In this document: piece by piece, positions 1-6,360 of the stretch | Layout of the letters: every line of letters starts with the position of its first letter | How positions within the stretch are numbered: the first letter of the stretch is position 1 | NCBI GenBank assembly: GCA_016234265.1 | Contig: JACRFW010000021.1 | Coordinates: forward strand, 1-39,159 | Reading direction: 5' to 3' | DNA length: 39,159 nt | From: Candidatus Magasanikiibacteriota bacterium | GTDB taxonomy: Bacteria; Patescibacteriota; Patescibacteriia; Magasanikbacterales; GWA2-37-8 | The notes under the pieces: model-generated | Databases searched by the model: none | The model's input: the letters and a program-made list of their open reading frames with translations, nothing else | What the model was told of the DNA's origin: nothing | Translations under genes and position numbers: made by a program

Positions 1-84
1 AGGCTGCAACTCGCCTGCATGAAGTAGGAATCGCTAGTAAACGCCTATCAGCCACGGGGCGTTGAATACGTTCTCGGGTCTTGT

Positions 85-1081
85 ACTCGGATCGCTTGGC
101 AGCGACAGAGAAAAAGATGTGCAAATCATCTGCGGCGAATTGAAACGCCGAAAGCAGAGGGCACGTTTTATCCGCGAGGATACAACGAAGGGCCCATAAG
201 CATTTTACAGCTTGAGTTCACGCAATAATAGTTATATGGTTGACGACCCATTTGTGAGTACATGGGGAAGTCTTTCAATACAAATACCATTTAACTATCG
301 GTGAACCGGAGATGTAAGAAAATGTTCTCTTTCGTAACCCAAGGAGATCTGGCATACTCCTCGTAAAGTTTTCCACAAGACAGCCTGTCTGTTCTGTGGT
401 AAACTAACCCCGAGGTAGAGTAAGAAGTAATTCTTAATCAACGGTATGCCAGAAGTCTGCAGAGTTCGTAGTACCAACCGGAAGCCGTTTAGGCGTAATC
501 CTAAACTTAAGCCGCCGGTTGGGAAGGAACAAATCCAACTAAAACCGCTCAATCCGCATTATATTGCTGGATTTATAGACGGAGAGGGTTCGTTTTCGGT
601 GAGTATCAATCACCATAAAACCCTTAAAAGTGGTATTGAAATCAAGCCGGAGTTTGAAATAGAGCTTCGTGCTGATGATAGAGAAATTCTTGAACGCATT
701 GTTGTCACCATTGGTTGCGGAAAAATTTATGACTGTTCTTACGAACGTTATGGATGGTTTCCACACGCCAAATTCAAGGTGACCAGCGCGAGAGATTTGG
801 AAGAAAGGGTTTTTCCTTTTCTTGATCAATATCCTTTGCAAGCGAAGAAGCGCAAAGTCTATATCCTATTTCGCGAAATTGTTCTTATGATCAGAAGTAA
901 GCAACATTTAAAAGAAAAAGGATTTGAAAAGATACAGCAATTACGGAATGAAATGCGTGAATTTGGCAAGAAGCATAACTTCGTTGACAAATTTAATGCC
1001 AAGTTGGAAGCCGCCAGGATACGGGAAAGCCGTTCGTCCGGTGGCGTCTGACAATAAGTTAGTAATAATTTATTTGACCAG
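85..1081 (+). mobile_element. Probable group I intron in 16S rRNA with homing endonuclease gene
   Basis: The sequence departs from 16S after position 84-87 and rejoins near 1082. A P1-like helix can be drawn: exon/intron bases 81-86 (TTGTAC) pair with 119-124 (GTGCAA), with a U84-G121 wobble, the mark of a group I 5' splice site; the last intron base would be G1081. Other strong pairings are TCTGGCATAC (347-356) with GTATGCCAGA (444-453), a long stem at about 366-407 centred on GACAG/CTGTC, and CCAACCGG with CCGGTTGG around 474-520. Intron RNA structure plus a LAGLIDADG gene fits the intron-bearing rRNA genes known in CPR bacteria. I have not drawn P3-P8 in full, so the group I class is inferred rather than proven. 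The pairings make an archaeal bulge-helix-bulge intron less likely. Confidence 0.8.
446..1051 (+). CDS. Intron-encoded LAGLIDADG homing endonuclease
   Basis: This 201-aa protein has one clear LAGLIDADG motif, IAGFIDGEGSF, at residues 40-50, where the acidic D/E residues coordinate the metal and cut the target. A single-motif protein of this size normally acts as a homodimer; it would cut intronless 16S genes at the insertion site and spread the intron. The C-terminal half is basic and helical, typical of DNA-binding endonucleases of this family. The only ATG before the motif is at 446, and it lies inside an intron stem (444-453 pairs with 347-356), so the N-terminal 25 or so residues double as intron RNA. 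The gene ends about 30 bases before the 3' splice site. It may also help splicing (maturase), which cannot be told from sequence. Confidence 0.88.
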   Translation: MPEVCRVRSTNRKPFRRNPKLKPPVGKEQIQLKPLNPHYIAGFIDGEGSFSVSINHHKTLKSGIEIKPEFEIELRADDREILERIVVTIGCGKIYDCSYERYGWFPHAKFKVTSARDLEERVFPFLDQYPLQAKKRKVYILFREIVLMIRSKQHLKEKGFEKIQQLRNEMREFGKKHNFVDKFNAKLEAARIRESRSSGGV

Positions 1082-1256
1082 AAAACCGCCCGTCACACCA
1101 CGGGAGTTGGCAATGCCCAAAGTCCCGACCTAGTCGGGATTAAGGCAGGGTCAATGACTAGGGTGAAGTCGTAACAAGGCATGGGTAGCGGAAGCTGCTC
1201 ATGGATCACCTCCTTTCTGGAGATACTTAGTCGAAAGACTATGATTTCCGTCGAAC

Positions 1257-1394
1257 ACTCCGACGTAAAAAGTCGGAGATGTAAGACCCGCCCGCCATGC
1301 AAGCCTGGCTTGCTAGGCGTTGCGGGCAGGTAGATAGTATGCGTTTTTTTGCTAACGACGAGACTATCCGCGCAAGCGGAGAGTCCGACGTTAT
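1257..1394 (+). repeat. Row of palindromic hairpins downstream of 16S
   Basis: Three hairpins fill the spacer behind 16S: CTCCGAC/GTCGGAG (about 1258-1278), a long imperfect palindrome at 1287-1330 (outer arms CCCGCCCGC and GCGGGCAGG, inner arms GCAAGCC and GGCTTGC with a one-base loop), and a stem at about 1352-1394 around TCCGC-GCAA-GCGGA. The middle one resembles the GC-rich palindromes seen at 3470 and 35903. They could serve in rRNA 3' processing or be dispersed repeats. Confidence 0.6.
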
Positions 1395-1433
1395 CAATCC
1401 CGCCTCGGCGGGAGTCACGTCCGTGTTGTCAAG

Positions 1434-1461
1434 AAAAACTCACCGTCATTGGTGAGTTTTT
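1434..1461 (+). terminator. Intrinsic terminator of the 16S transcript
   Basis: Perfect 11-bp stem AAAAACTCACC/GGTGAGTTTTT with a 6-base loop and a run of T on the 3' arm. It closes the 16S transcription unit; no 23S or 5S sequence lies between the 16S end and this site, nor beyond it. Confidence 0.88.
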
Positions 1462-1486
1462 GTTAAATTAGCAAATAAGTCATGTG

Positions 1487-1515
1487 TTGACTTTATTCAT
1501 CTTTTTACATATACT
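1487..1515 (+). promoter_or_regulatory. Sigma70-type promoter for the two tRNA genes
   Basis: TTGACT (1487-1492) and TATACT (1510-1515) separated by exactly 17 bases. Transcription would start near 1522, just ahead of tRNA-Val at 1531. Confidence 0.8.
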
Positions 1516-1530
1516 GTCCCTATCTATTTA

Positions 1531-1607
1531 GGGCGGCTAGCTCAGTTGGTTAGAGCGTCACATTGACATTGTGAAGGTCAGAGGTTCAACTCCTCTGTCG
1601 CCCACCA
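1531..1607 (+). tRNA. tRNA-Val (anticodon GAC), CCA encoded
   Basis: Full cloverleaf: acceptor GGGCGGC/GTCGCCC with one G-U pair, D-arm AGCTCAGTTGGTTAGAGC, anticodon stem TCACA/TGTGA with loop TTGACAT (anticodon GAC, Val), T-arm with GGTTCAACTCC. A is the discriminator base and the CCA end is encoded. It is the first gene behind the promoter at 1487. Confidence 0.95.
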
Positions 1608-1628
1608 GCCTGTGTTTAGTGGATAAAA

Positions 1629-1702
1629 GGGCATGTAGCTCAGATGGTTAGAGCGCGTCACTGATAATGACGAGGTCCCAAGTTCAACTCTTGGCATGCC
1701 CA
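1629..1702 (+). tRNA. tRNA-Ile (anticodon GAT)
   Basis: Acceptor GGGCATG/CATGCCC, D-arm AGCTCAGATGGTTAGAGC, anticodon stem CGTCA/TGACG with loop CTGATAA (anticodon GAT, Ile), T-arm AGTTCAACTCT. The CCA end is not encoded, unlike its neighbour, so it must be added by CCA transferase. It lies 21 bases after tRNA-Val and likely shares its transcript. tRNA-Ile(GAT) usually sits in the 16S-23S spacer of bacteria; here it follows 16S but behind a terminator and new promoter. Confidence 0.95.
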
Positions 1703-1752
1703 CATGAAGTTTAAAGTGAAAAGTGCAAATTTGCTGGGGGAGCTTGATTGAT

Positions 1753-1781
1753 TTGCCAAATGTAAAATTATGCGCTATAAT
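1753..1781 (+). promoter_or_regulatory. Sigma70-type promoter for lepB
   Basis: TTGCCA (1753-1758), 17-base spacer, perfect TATAAT (1776-1781). It lies 30 bases before the lepB start codon. Confidence 0.75.
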
Positions 1782-1811
1782 AGCCCTGAAATAGAGAGTA
1801 ACTAATTAACT

Positions 1812-2444
1812 ATGACTGAAGAAAAAGAAGTCGGTCAGTTTGAGTTTAAACCGGCTACGGGAGCGCCAGTGCCGCCGGAGAGTTCGCGGGCCCAGGCGTT
1901 TGGCATCTTCATAGTGGAACTTATCAAAGTGGGGCTCTTGGCGGCGCTCACTATCGGGCTGATCAGATATTTTTTGTTTAAGCCGTTCTATGTGAAAGGC
2001 GCTTCCATGGAGCCGAATTTTTATGACCACGAGTATCTGATTGTTGATGAACTTAGTTACCGTTTTCGCGCTCCGGCGCGCGGCGAAGTAGTGGTGTTCC
2101 ATTATCCCGGCAATCCGAAGGAATATTTTTTGAAACGCGTCATTGGTCTGCCCGGCGAGCGTGTGAAAATTTCCGAAGGGCATGTGACCATTTATAATCC
2201 GGAACATCCGGAAGGAGCGGCGGTGGAGGAATCATATTTGCCGAAAGATCTGGCCACCGTTGGCGAGGAAATCACCACTCTCGGCGACAAGGAATATTTC
2301 GTGTTGGGCGATAACCGTCCGAATAGTTACGATTCGCGTCGATTTGGTCCGGTTGGTTTAAACGCGATTGTCGGTAGAGCGTGGTTTCGCGGCTGGCCGG
2401 TATCAAGGATACAGACGTTTACCACACCCGGATTTAACTTATAA
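1812..2444 (+). CDS. lepB: Signal peptidase I
   Basis: This membrane-bound serine protease removes signal peptides from exported proteins on the outer face of the membrane. The 210-aa protein has one N-terminal membrane segment (about residues 31-55), then the family's boxes in order: GASMEPNF with the nucleophile Ser65, the general-base Lys108 in FLKRVIGLPGE, and GDNRPNSYDSR near residue 167. The short 35-residue cytoplasmic leader and single membrane segment are as in Gram-positive enzymes. It has its own promoter at 1753 and is followed 21 bases later by hisS, so the two may be cotranscribed. The many exported proteins encoded at 4330-20443 are likely substrates. Confidence 0.95.
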   Translation: MTEEKEVGQFEFKPATGAPVPPESSRAQAFGIFIVELIKVGLLAALTIGLIRYFLFKPFYVKGASMEPNFYDHEYLIVDELSYRFRAPARGEVVVFHYPGNPKEYFLKRVIGLPGERVKISEGHVTIYNPEHPEGAAVEESYLPKDLATVGEEITTLGDKEYFVLGDNRPNSYDSRRFGPVGLNAIVGRAWFRGWPVSRIQTFTTPGFNL

Positions 2445-2465
2445 GTAAGGAAGAGCCAGCTTTTT

Positions 2466-3944
2466 ATGAAGCCTAAGAAAAATAAGCCTACAAAACCAGT
2501 AGAGAAAAAAATGACTGTGAAAGATAGAGGAAAAAAGAGCGCAGCCGTTGCCGCGGCGCCGGAAAAGGCGCCGAACAAAAAAACCTATAATGTTCTTCGG
2601 GGCATGCATGACATTTTGCCTAAGGAAGAGAAATACTGGAAACTGGTGTCCCAGGCCGCTGAAAGTCTGGCTGAATATTTTCAGTTCGGACGCATTGAAA
2701 CGCCGCTCTTGGAAGAAACCAGCCTGTTTGTGCGTTCCATTGGACGGGGGACTGACGTGGTGGATAAAGAAATGTACAGTTTTGAAGATCGCGACGGAGC
2801 GCGGGTGTGTTTACGCCCAGAGGCCACTGCTTCGGTGGTGCGCGCCTACATTGGCAACGGCATGTGGAACATGACCCAACCAATCAAGGTGTGGTACCAG
2901 GGGCCGATGTTCCGCCATGACCGGCCGCAAGCCGGACGCTACCGGGAATTTTTTCAGGCGGGTTTTGAAACGCTCGGTGCCAAAGACCCCTCGGCCGATG
3001 CCGAGCTTATTTTGGTAGCGTATAGCTTCTTTAAAGATATTGGGCTTCCCGTCACCGTCGCCATTAACAGCATCGGCACTCCGGAAGAGCGCGAGCGCTA
3101 TATCAATGAGCTAACAAGCTACTATCGCAGCAAGCGGAGCTATTTGTGCGAAGAATGCCGCGCCCGGCTCGCCAAGAACCCGCTGCGCCTGTTGGATTGT
3201 AAAGAGGCCGGGTGCCAGCCGGTGAAAGAGTCAGCGCCGCAGATAGTTGATTGGCTGACCGAGGAATCAAGGAGTTATTTCATGAAAGTTCTGGAATATC
3301 TTGATGAACTCTCCATCCCCTATATGCTCACGCCGACTCTGGTGCGCGGGCTGGATTATTACACGCACACTGTTTTTGAGATATATCCGGTTTTAAACAA
3401 ACCAGACAATCAAGCTGAACAAACCCAGCCAGGCCAGCCGCGCGAGCTTGGCTCGGCGGGCAGCCCAGACCTGCCTGCCGGCAGGCAGGGCGCGGTCGCC
3501 GGCGGCGGGCGTTATGATCTTTTGATTGAAGAATTGGGGGGTCGTCCGGCCCCGGCGGCCGGGGTGGCAATTGGCATTGAGCGGGCCATCGTCGCGCTGA
3601 AGGCTTATAACGAGGAGAATAAGATTGTTTTCAGTGAGCCGAAGTTTACTATCTTTTTTGCTCAACTGGGCGATGAAGCCAAACGGCGCGCTCTTAAGAT
3701 CATCACAGATTTGCGGGGGAGCGGGATCCGCGTTGCCTTTAATTTCTTTAAGAATTCTCTCAAGACTCAACTGGAGACGGCCAACAGCCTCGGGGTGGCG
3801 TATGTGGTGATTTTGGGGCAGAAAGAAGTGCAAGATAAGACGGTTATTGTTCGCGACATGGAGTCTGGCGTGCAGGAAATTGTTGACCAGAAAAAGTTGG
3901 AACATATTCTGAAAAAAAAATTGGAAACTGAAAGCGGTAAATAG
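2466..3944 (+). CDS. hisS: Histidyl-tRNA synthetase with internal palindromic insert
   Basis: The class II synthetase charges tRNA-His. Motif 2 (MFRHDRPQAGRYREFFQ, around residue 150), the histidine-specific GLDYYTHTVFE and AGGGRYD, motif 3 (GVAIGIERA) and a C-terminal anticodon-binding domain (about residues 395-485) are all present. Length is 492 aa, longer than the usual 420-430, for two reasons. There is a Lys/Ala-rich N-terminal tail of about 40 residues, and an extra 25-30 residues (about 311-341) lie between FEIYP and GAVAGGGRYD, where typical enzymes have under ten. That insert includes LPAGRQG, encoded by a perfect 20-bp palindrome (3470-3489). The reading frame stays open, so the protein is probably active with a surface loop enlarged. 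A Shine-Dalgarno-like AAGGAAG precedes the start. Confidence 0.95.
   Translation: MKPKKNKPTKPVEKKMTVKDRGKKSAAVAAAPEKAPNKKTYNVLRGMHDILPKEEKYWKLVSQAAESLAEYFQFGRIETPLLEETSLFVRSIGRGTDVVDKEMYSFEDRDGARVCLRPEATASVVRAYIGNGMWNMTQPIKVWYQGPMFRHDRPQAGRYREFFQAGFETLGAKDPSADAELILVAYSFFKDIGLPVTVAINSIGTPEERERYINELTSYYRSKRSYLCEECRARLAKNPLRLLDCKEAGCQPVKESAPQIVDWLTEESRSYFMKVLEYLDELSIPYMLTPTLVRGLDYYTHTVFEIYPVLNKPDNQAEQTQPGQPRELGSAGSPDLPAGRQGAVAGGGRYDLLIEELGGRPAPAAGVAIGIERAIVALKAYNEENKIVFSEPKFTIFFAQLGDEAKRRALKIITDLRGSGIRVAFNFFKNSLKTQLETANSLGVAYVVILGQKEVQDKTVIVRDMESGVQEIVDQKKLEHILKKKLETESGK
3470..3489. repeat. Perfect 20-bp palindrome inserted in hisS
   Basis: CCTGCCTGCC followed by its exact reverse complement GGCAGGCAGG. 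It sits at the 3' edge of the extra segment of hisS and encodes LPAGRQ. A second imperfect palindrome (arms CGCGAGC and GCTCGGCG) lies just upstream at about 3438-3461. It resembles the coding palindromic elements known from Rickettsia in behaviour; similar GC-rich palindromes occur elsewhere in this window (1287-1330). Confidence 0.8.
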
Positions 3945-3966
3945 TCTGGAGAAACAGTGGTGGCGT

Positions 3967-3995
3967 TTGACGGCCGGCATTTTTCGCGTTATACT
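3967..3995 (+). promoter_or_regulatory. Sigma70-type promoter for the bS21-like gene
   Basis: TTGACG (3967-3972), 17-base spacer, TATACT (3990-3995). A start site near 4002 rules out the longer reading frame beginning at 3957 and supports GTG 4041 as the start codon. Confidence 0.8.
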
Positions 3996-4040
3996 AGTAG
4001 TAGATACTATGTATTTTATTTAAGAAACGGAGGTGAAATT

Positions 4041-4286
4041 GTGGCAGGAATTAAGCGCAGGAAAAACGAATCATTTGAAGCGTACATGCGCCGGGTGAAA
4101 AAGATCTGGCAGCAGTCCGGCAAAGTATTGCAAGTGAAGAAAACGCAATTTTTTGCGGGAGAAAAGAGCCGGAACGTCCGCCGGAAAAGTGCCTTGCACC
4201 GCTTAGCGGTGGCGGGGAAAATGGCTTACCTGAAAAAGATCGGCCGTCTGCCGGAAGATACGTTCAAAAAGAAATTTAGTCGTTAA
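4041..4286 (+). CDS. rpsU: Ribosomal protein bS21-like
   Basis: An 81-aa, very basic protein. The segment KRRKNESFEAYMRRVKKIW followed by a Lys/Arg-rich helical tail (KSRNVRRKSALHRL) matches the layout of bS21, a small 30S protein near the 16S 3' end and mRNA start region. The start is GTG at 4041, preceded at a proper distance by GGAGGTG (4029-4035) and by a promoter at 3967. Usual bS21 length is 60-75 aa, so this one is slightly long. Identification rests on composition and the N-terminal RxNESFExxxRRxKK pattern. Confidence 0.72.
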   Translation: MAGIKRRKNESFEAYMRRVKKIWQQSGKVLQVKKTQFFAGEKSRNVRRKSALHRLAVAGKMAYLKKIGRLPEDTFKKKFSR

Positions 4287-4329
4287 ACTCCTTGGTGTCC
4301 CAGGGAGGTGTTATTGAATCCATTGTCCC

Positions 4330-6354
4330 ATGCTTCAATGGAGCTTTCCACATAATGGAGACAGTTACGGAACAAAAACCACCGCTAGGCTCTGGTTAGT
4401 TTTAGCGGTGTTTTTTTGTTTTTTACTGGTTCCTTTTCGTCCGGTTGCCGCCCAAAGCATTGCCGCTCCCGACAGCAGTTTGAATAAAGGCGTGGCAGTT
4501 ATCCAGCAACCGCTCGGGCTCCCGGCCACTGATATCCGTCTGATCATCGCCAATATTATTCGGGTGGCGCTCGGGCTCATTGGCTTGGTGCTCTTGGTGC
4601 TTTTTCTCTACGGCGGGTATTTATACATGACGAGCGGGGGCAACGAAGAACAAGTGGCTTCAGCCAAAAAAATTCTCATTAATGCCACTATCGGTCTGGG
4701 TATTATTTTAAGCGCGTATGCTATCGTAGTTTTTGCTATGCGGCTTTTGGGTTTGAGCGGTCTCATAGGGCCAGGTGGCGGTGGCGGGCTGACCGCGCCG
4801 GGGGAGGAAAATTTTCGCGGCTCGGGCGCGCTGGGCGCGATTATTAAAGATCACTACCCGGGCCGCAACCAGAAAGATGTCCCCCGCAACACGAAGATCG
4901 TGATTACCTTCCGTAGGCCGATAAATCCGGATAGCTTTATTGTCAACAGCAATCAGAGTAAAGATAGTAGCGGCAACCCGATCTATGGCGATTGTCTGAA
5001 TCAGGGCGCCGGGATGAACTGGGAAACGGATTGCGATCAGATTAAAAGCGGCGCGAGCTATATTGTTGTCACGAGGGCCGATACGAACGAGGTCATTCGC
5101 GGCGCGGCCGTTTTGGCGAGTTATGAAAACGGAAAATTGTCTACGGTGGTGATTCGGCCATATGATACGCTGGGGTCGGCGATTGACAAAGTGGCCTATC
5201 GTGTTCACATTGGCGGCGGTATCACAATAAATGATTCGGCGAACGGCAACCCATCTATTTTTGCCGGCCGGAGCGCCGGGCGCGATTTTTACGAATGGAA
5301 TTTTACCACCGACACCACGCTTGACAACACCCCGCCTCGGGTCAGCAGTGTTTTTCCGGCAGCGAAGACAACCGAGGCGAAGAACAGCGCGATTCAGATT
5401 GATTTTAGCGAAGCGATGGACCCGATCGGTCTGCAGGGGGCATTTACCTCAACCGTCTCGGGCTACTATGCTCTGCGCGGGAACGAGATTTTTTTGAAGA
5501 GCGGGAAGAGCGGTTTGCCAGCCGGCACTTTCCATTTGACCAACGGGTACCGGACGCTGGAGTTCACGCCGAGCAAGGAGTGCGGTGAAAATGCCTGCGG
5601 CGGCAAAGTGTATTGCCTGCCGGTGTGTGATTTAGCGGGGGCCAACTGTCGCCAGGACGACTACGAAATTCTGGTGAAAGCGGCACAAACTTTTTCTGCT
5701 AATTCATTTGAATCAGCGCCTTTTTCCGGAGCGATGGATTTGGCCGGCAACGCGCTGGACGGCAACGGCGACGGGAAAGTGCAGGTCGCCGGCACCGCCG
5801 CCTCAGTGTTCCCCGGTCAGGAAACGCCCGACAACTATTTTTGGGGTTTTATATTGAATGATACGGTTGACGTCACCGCGCCCTATATTCAACGGGTATT
5901 TCCCGGCGTAGACGCCGATTACGTTTCCGCTAACGCGGATTTTGGGTTGGTATTCAGCAAACGCATGCTGGCCGACCCGATGTATACTATTGGCGTAGAG
6001 GAGCAGCCGGCGCCAAAAGAGTCGCTCTGCCGTGTGCCGAGAATGTTTTTTGACCTCGCTAATGGCACTACCCTGACGCGTTTGGAACATTGCCCTTTTG
6101 TTGATACGGAGCGGCGTTATTACTTCCCCACGGTTGATTCACGAGTGGAGGATGTTCATTTTAATTGTTTTTATCCCGGCAAGGGGCCGCTCGGGAACGA
6201 CCCGACAACAAAAGAATCGCTGGTCTGCGATAGCCAGCATTTGAGCCAGTGCTGCGCGGTGAATGCGGCCGCGGCGCCCTTCTGTTGCAATGGAGCCGCC
6301 AATTTAACGGATCAAAAAGCGTGTTTAGCTAATTTGCGAGCTAATAGCCCGTGA
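4330..6354 (+). CDS. VirB2/TrbC-like membrane domain fused to Ig-like surface domains (674 aa)
   Basis: The protein has a signal peptide (about residues 18-42, ending VAAQS) and then a two-helix segment, DIRLIIANIIRVALGLIG...YGGYLYMTSGG...KKILINATIGLGIILSAYAIV, about residues 58-138. This is the pattern of VirB2/TrbC-type pilin domains that CPR bacteria often carry. A glycine-rich linker leads to at least three bacterial Ig-like (SbsA/Big_5-type) domains with signatures such as DVPRNTKIVITF and TPPRVSSVFPA...IQIDFSEAMDP, and a Cys-rich C-terminus. It is a shorter paralogue of the giant protein that starts 7 bases later. Likely role: surface-anchored adhesin or pilus-associated protein; substrate unknown. 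The start at 4330 is the only ATG that keeps the signal peptide, but no Shine-Dalgarno is well placed (GGGAGGTG is 20 bases away). Confidence 0.8.
   Translation: MLQWSFPHNGDSYGTKTTARLWLVLAVFFCFLLVPFRPVAAQSIAAPDSSLNKGVAVIQQPLGLPATDIRLIIANIIRVALGLIGLVLLVLFLYGGYLYMTSGGNEEQVASAKKILINATIGLGIILSAYAIVVFAMRLLGLSGLIGPGGGGGLTAPGEENFRGSGALGAIIKDHYPGRNQKDVPRNTKIVITFRRPINPDSFIVNSNQSKDSSGNPIYGDCLNQGAGMNWETDCDQIKSGASYIVVTRADTNEVIRGAAVLASYENGKLSTVVIRPYDTLGSAIDKVAYRVHIGGGITINDSANGNPSIFAGRSAGRDFYEWNFTTDTTLDNTPPRVSSVFPAAKTTEAKNSAIQIDFSEAMDPIGLQGAFTSTVSGYYALRGNEIFLKSGKSGLPAGTFHLTNGYRTLEFTPSKECGENACGGKVYCLPVCDLAGANCRQDDYEILVKAAQTFSANSFESAPFSGAMDLAGNALDGNGDGKVQVAGTAASVFPGQETPDNYFWGFILNDTVDVTAPYIQRVFPGVDADYVSANADFGLVFSKRMLADPMYTIGVEEQPAPKESLCRVPRMFFDLANGTTLTRLEHCPFVDTERRYYFPTVDSRVEDVHFNCFYPGKGPLGNDPTTKESLVCDSQHLSQCCAVNAAAAPFCCNGAANLTDQKACLANLRANSP
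4380..4417 (+). terminator. Intrinsic terminator overlapping the next gene's 5' end
   Basis: CACCGCTA (4380-4387) pairs with TAGCGGTG (4403-4410), followed by seven T. It would end the bS21 transcript but lies inside the first 30 codons of the following gene, where the T run encodes the hydrophobic core of the signal peptide. Confidence 0.7.
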
Positions 6355-6360
6355 TTTTTT

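Larger units (their letters stand above)
1..1216 (+). rRNA. rrs: 16S ribosomal RNA, 3' part, split by an intron
   Basis: The first 84 bases match the region around E. coli 16S position 1316 to 1393 (AACTCG, GAAGTAGGAATCGCTAGTAA, GAATACGTTCTCGGG, CTTGT). The gene resumes near 1082 with the universal CCGCCCGTCACACC, helix 44, GGTGAAGTCGTAACAAGG and ends at the anti-Shine-Dalgarno GGATCACCTCCTTT (1203-1215). The gap is a roughly 1-kb intron. Helix 44 is closed by a short hairpin (TCCCGAC/GTCGGGA, near 1123-1139). The 5' part of the gene lies outside the window. The intact anti-SD fits the AGGAGG-like sites seen before several genes here. Exon borders are good to within a few bases only: the joined sequence would have one base fewer than E. 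coli between 1393 and 1399 if the predicted splice sites are exact. Confidence 0.95.

Noticed and set aside
85-1081. Archaeal-type bulge-helix-bulge intron
   Set aside because: A P1-like helix with a U-G wobble and many internal long-range stems fit a group I intron better, although P3-P8 was not fully drawn.
3957-4040. N-terminal extension of the bS21-like gene
   Set aside because: It covers the -35 and -10 boxes of that gene; GTG 4041 with GGAGGTG ahead is the better start.
4354-4398. 14-codon leader peptide (ATG 4354) before the terminator hairpin
   Set aside because: No regulatory codon run and only a weak, distant ribosome site; kept only as a remark under the attenuation idea.
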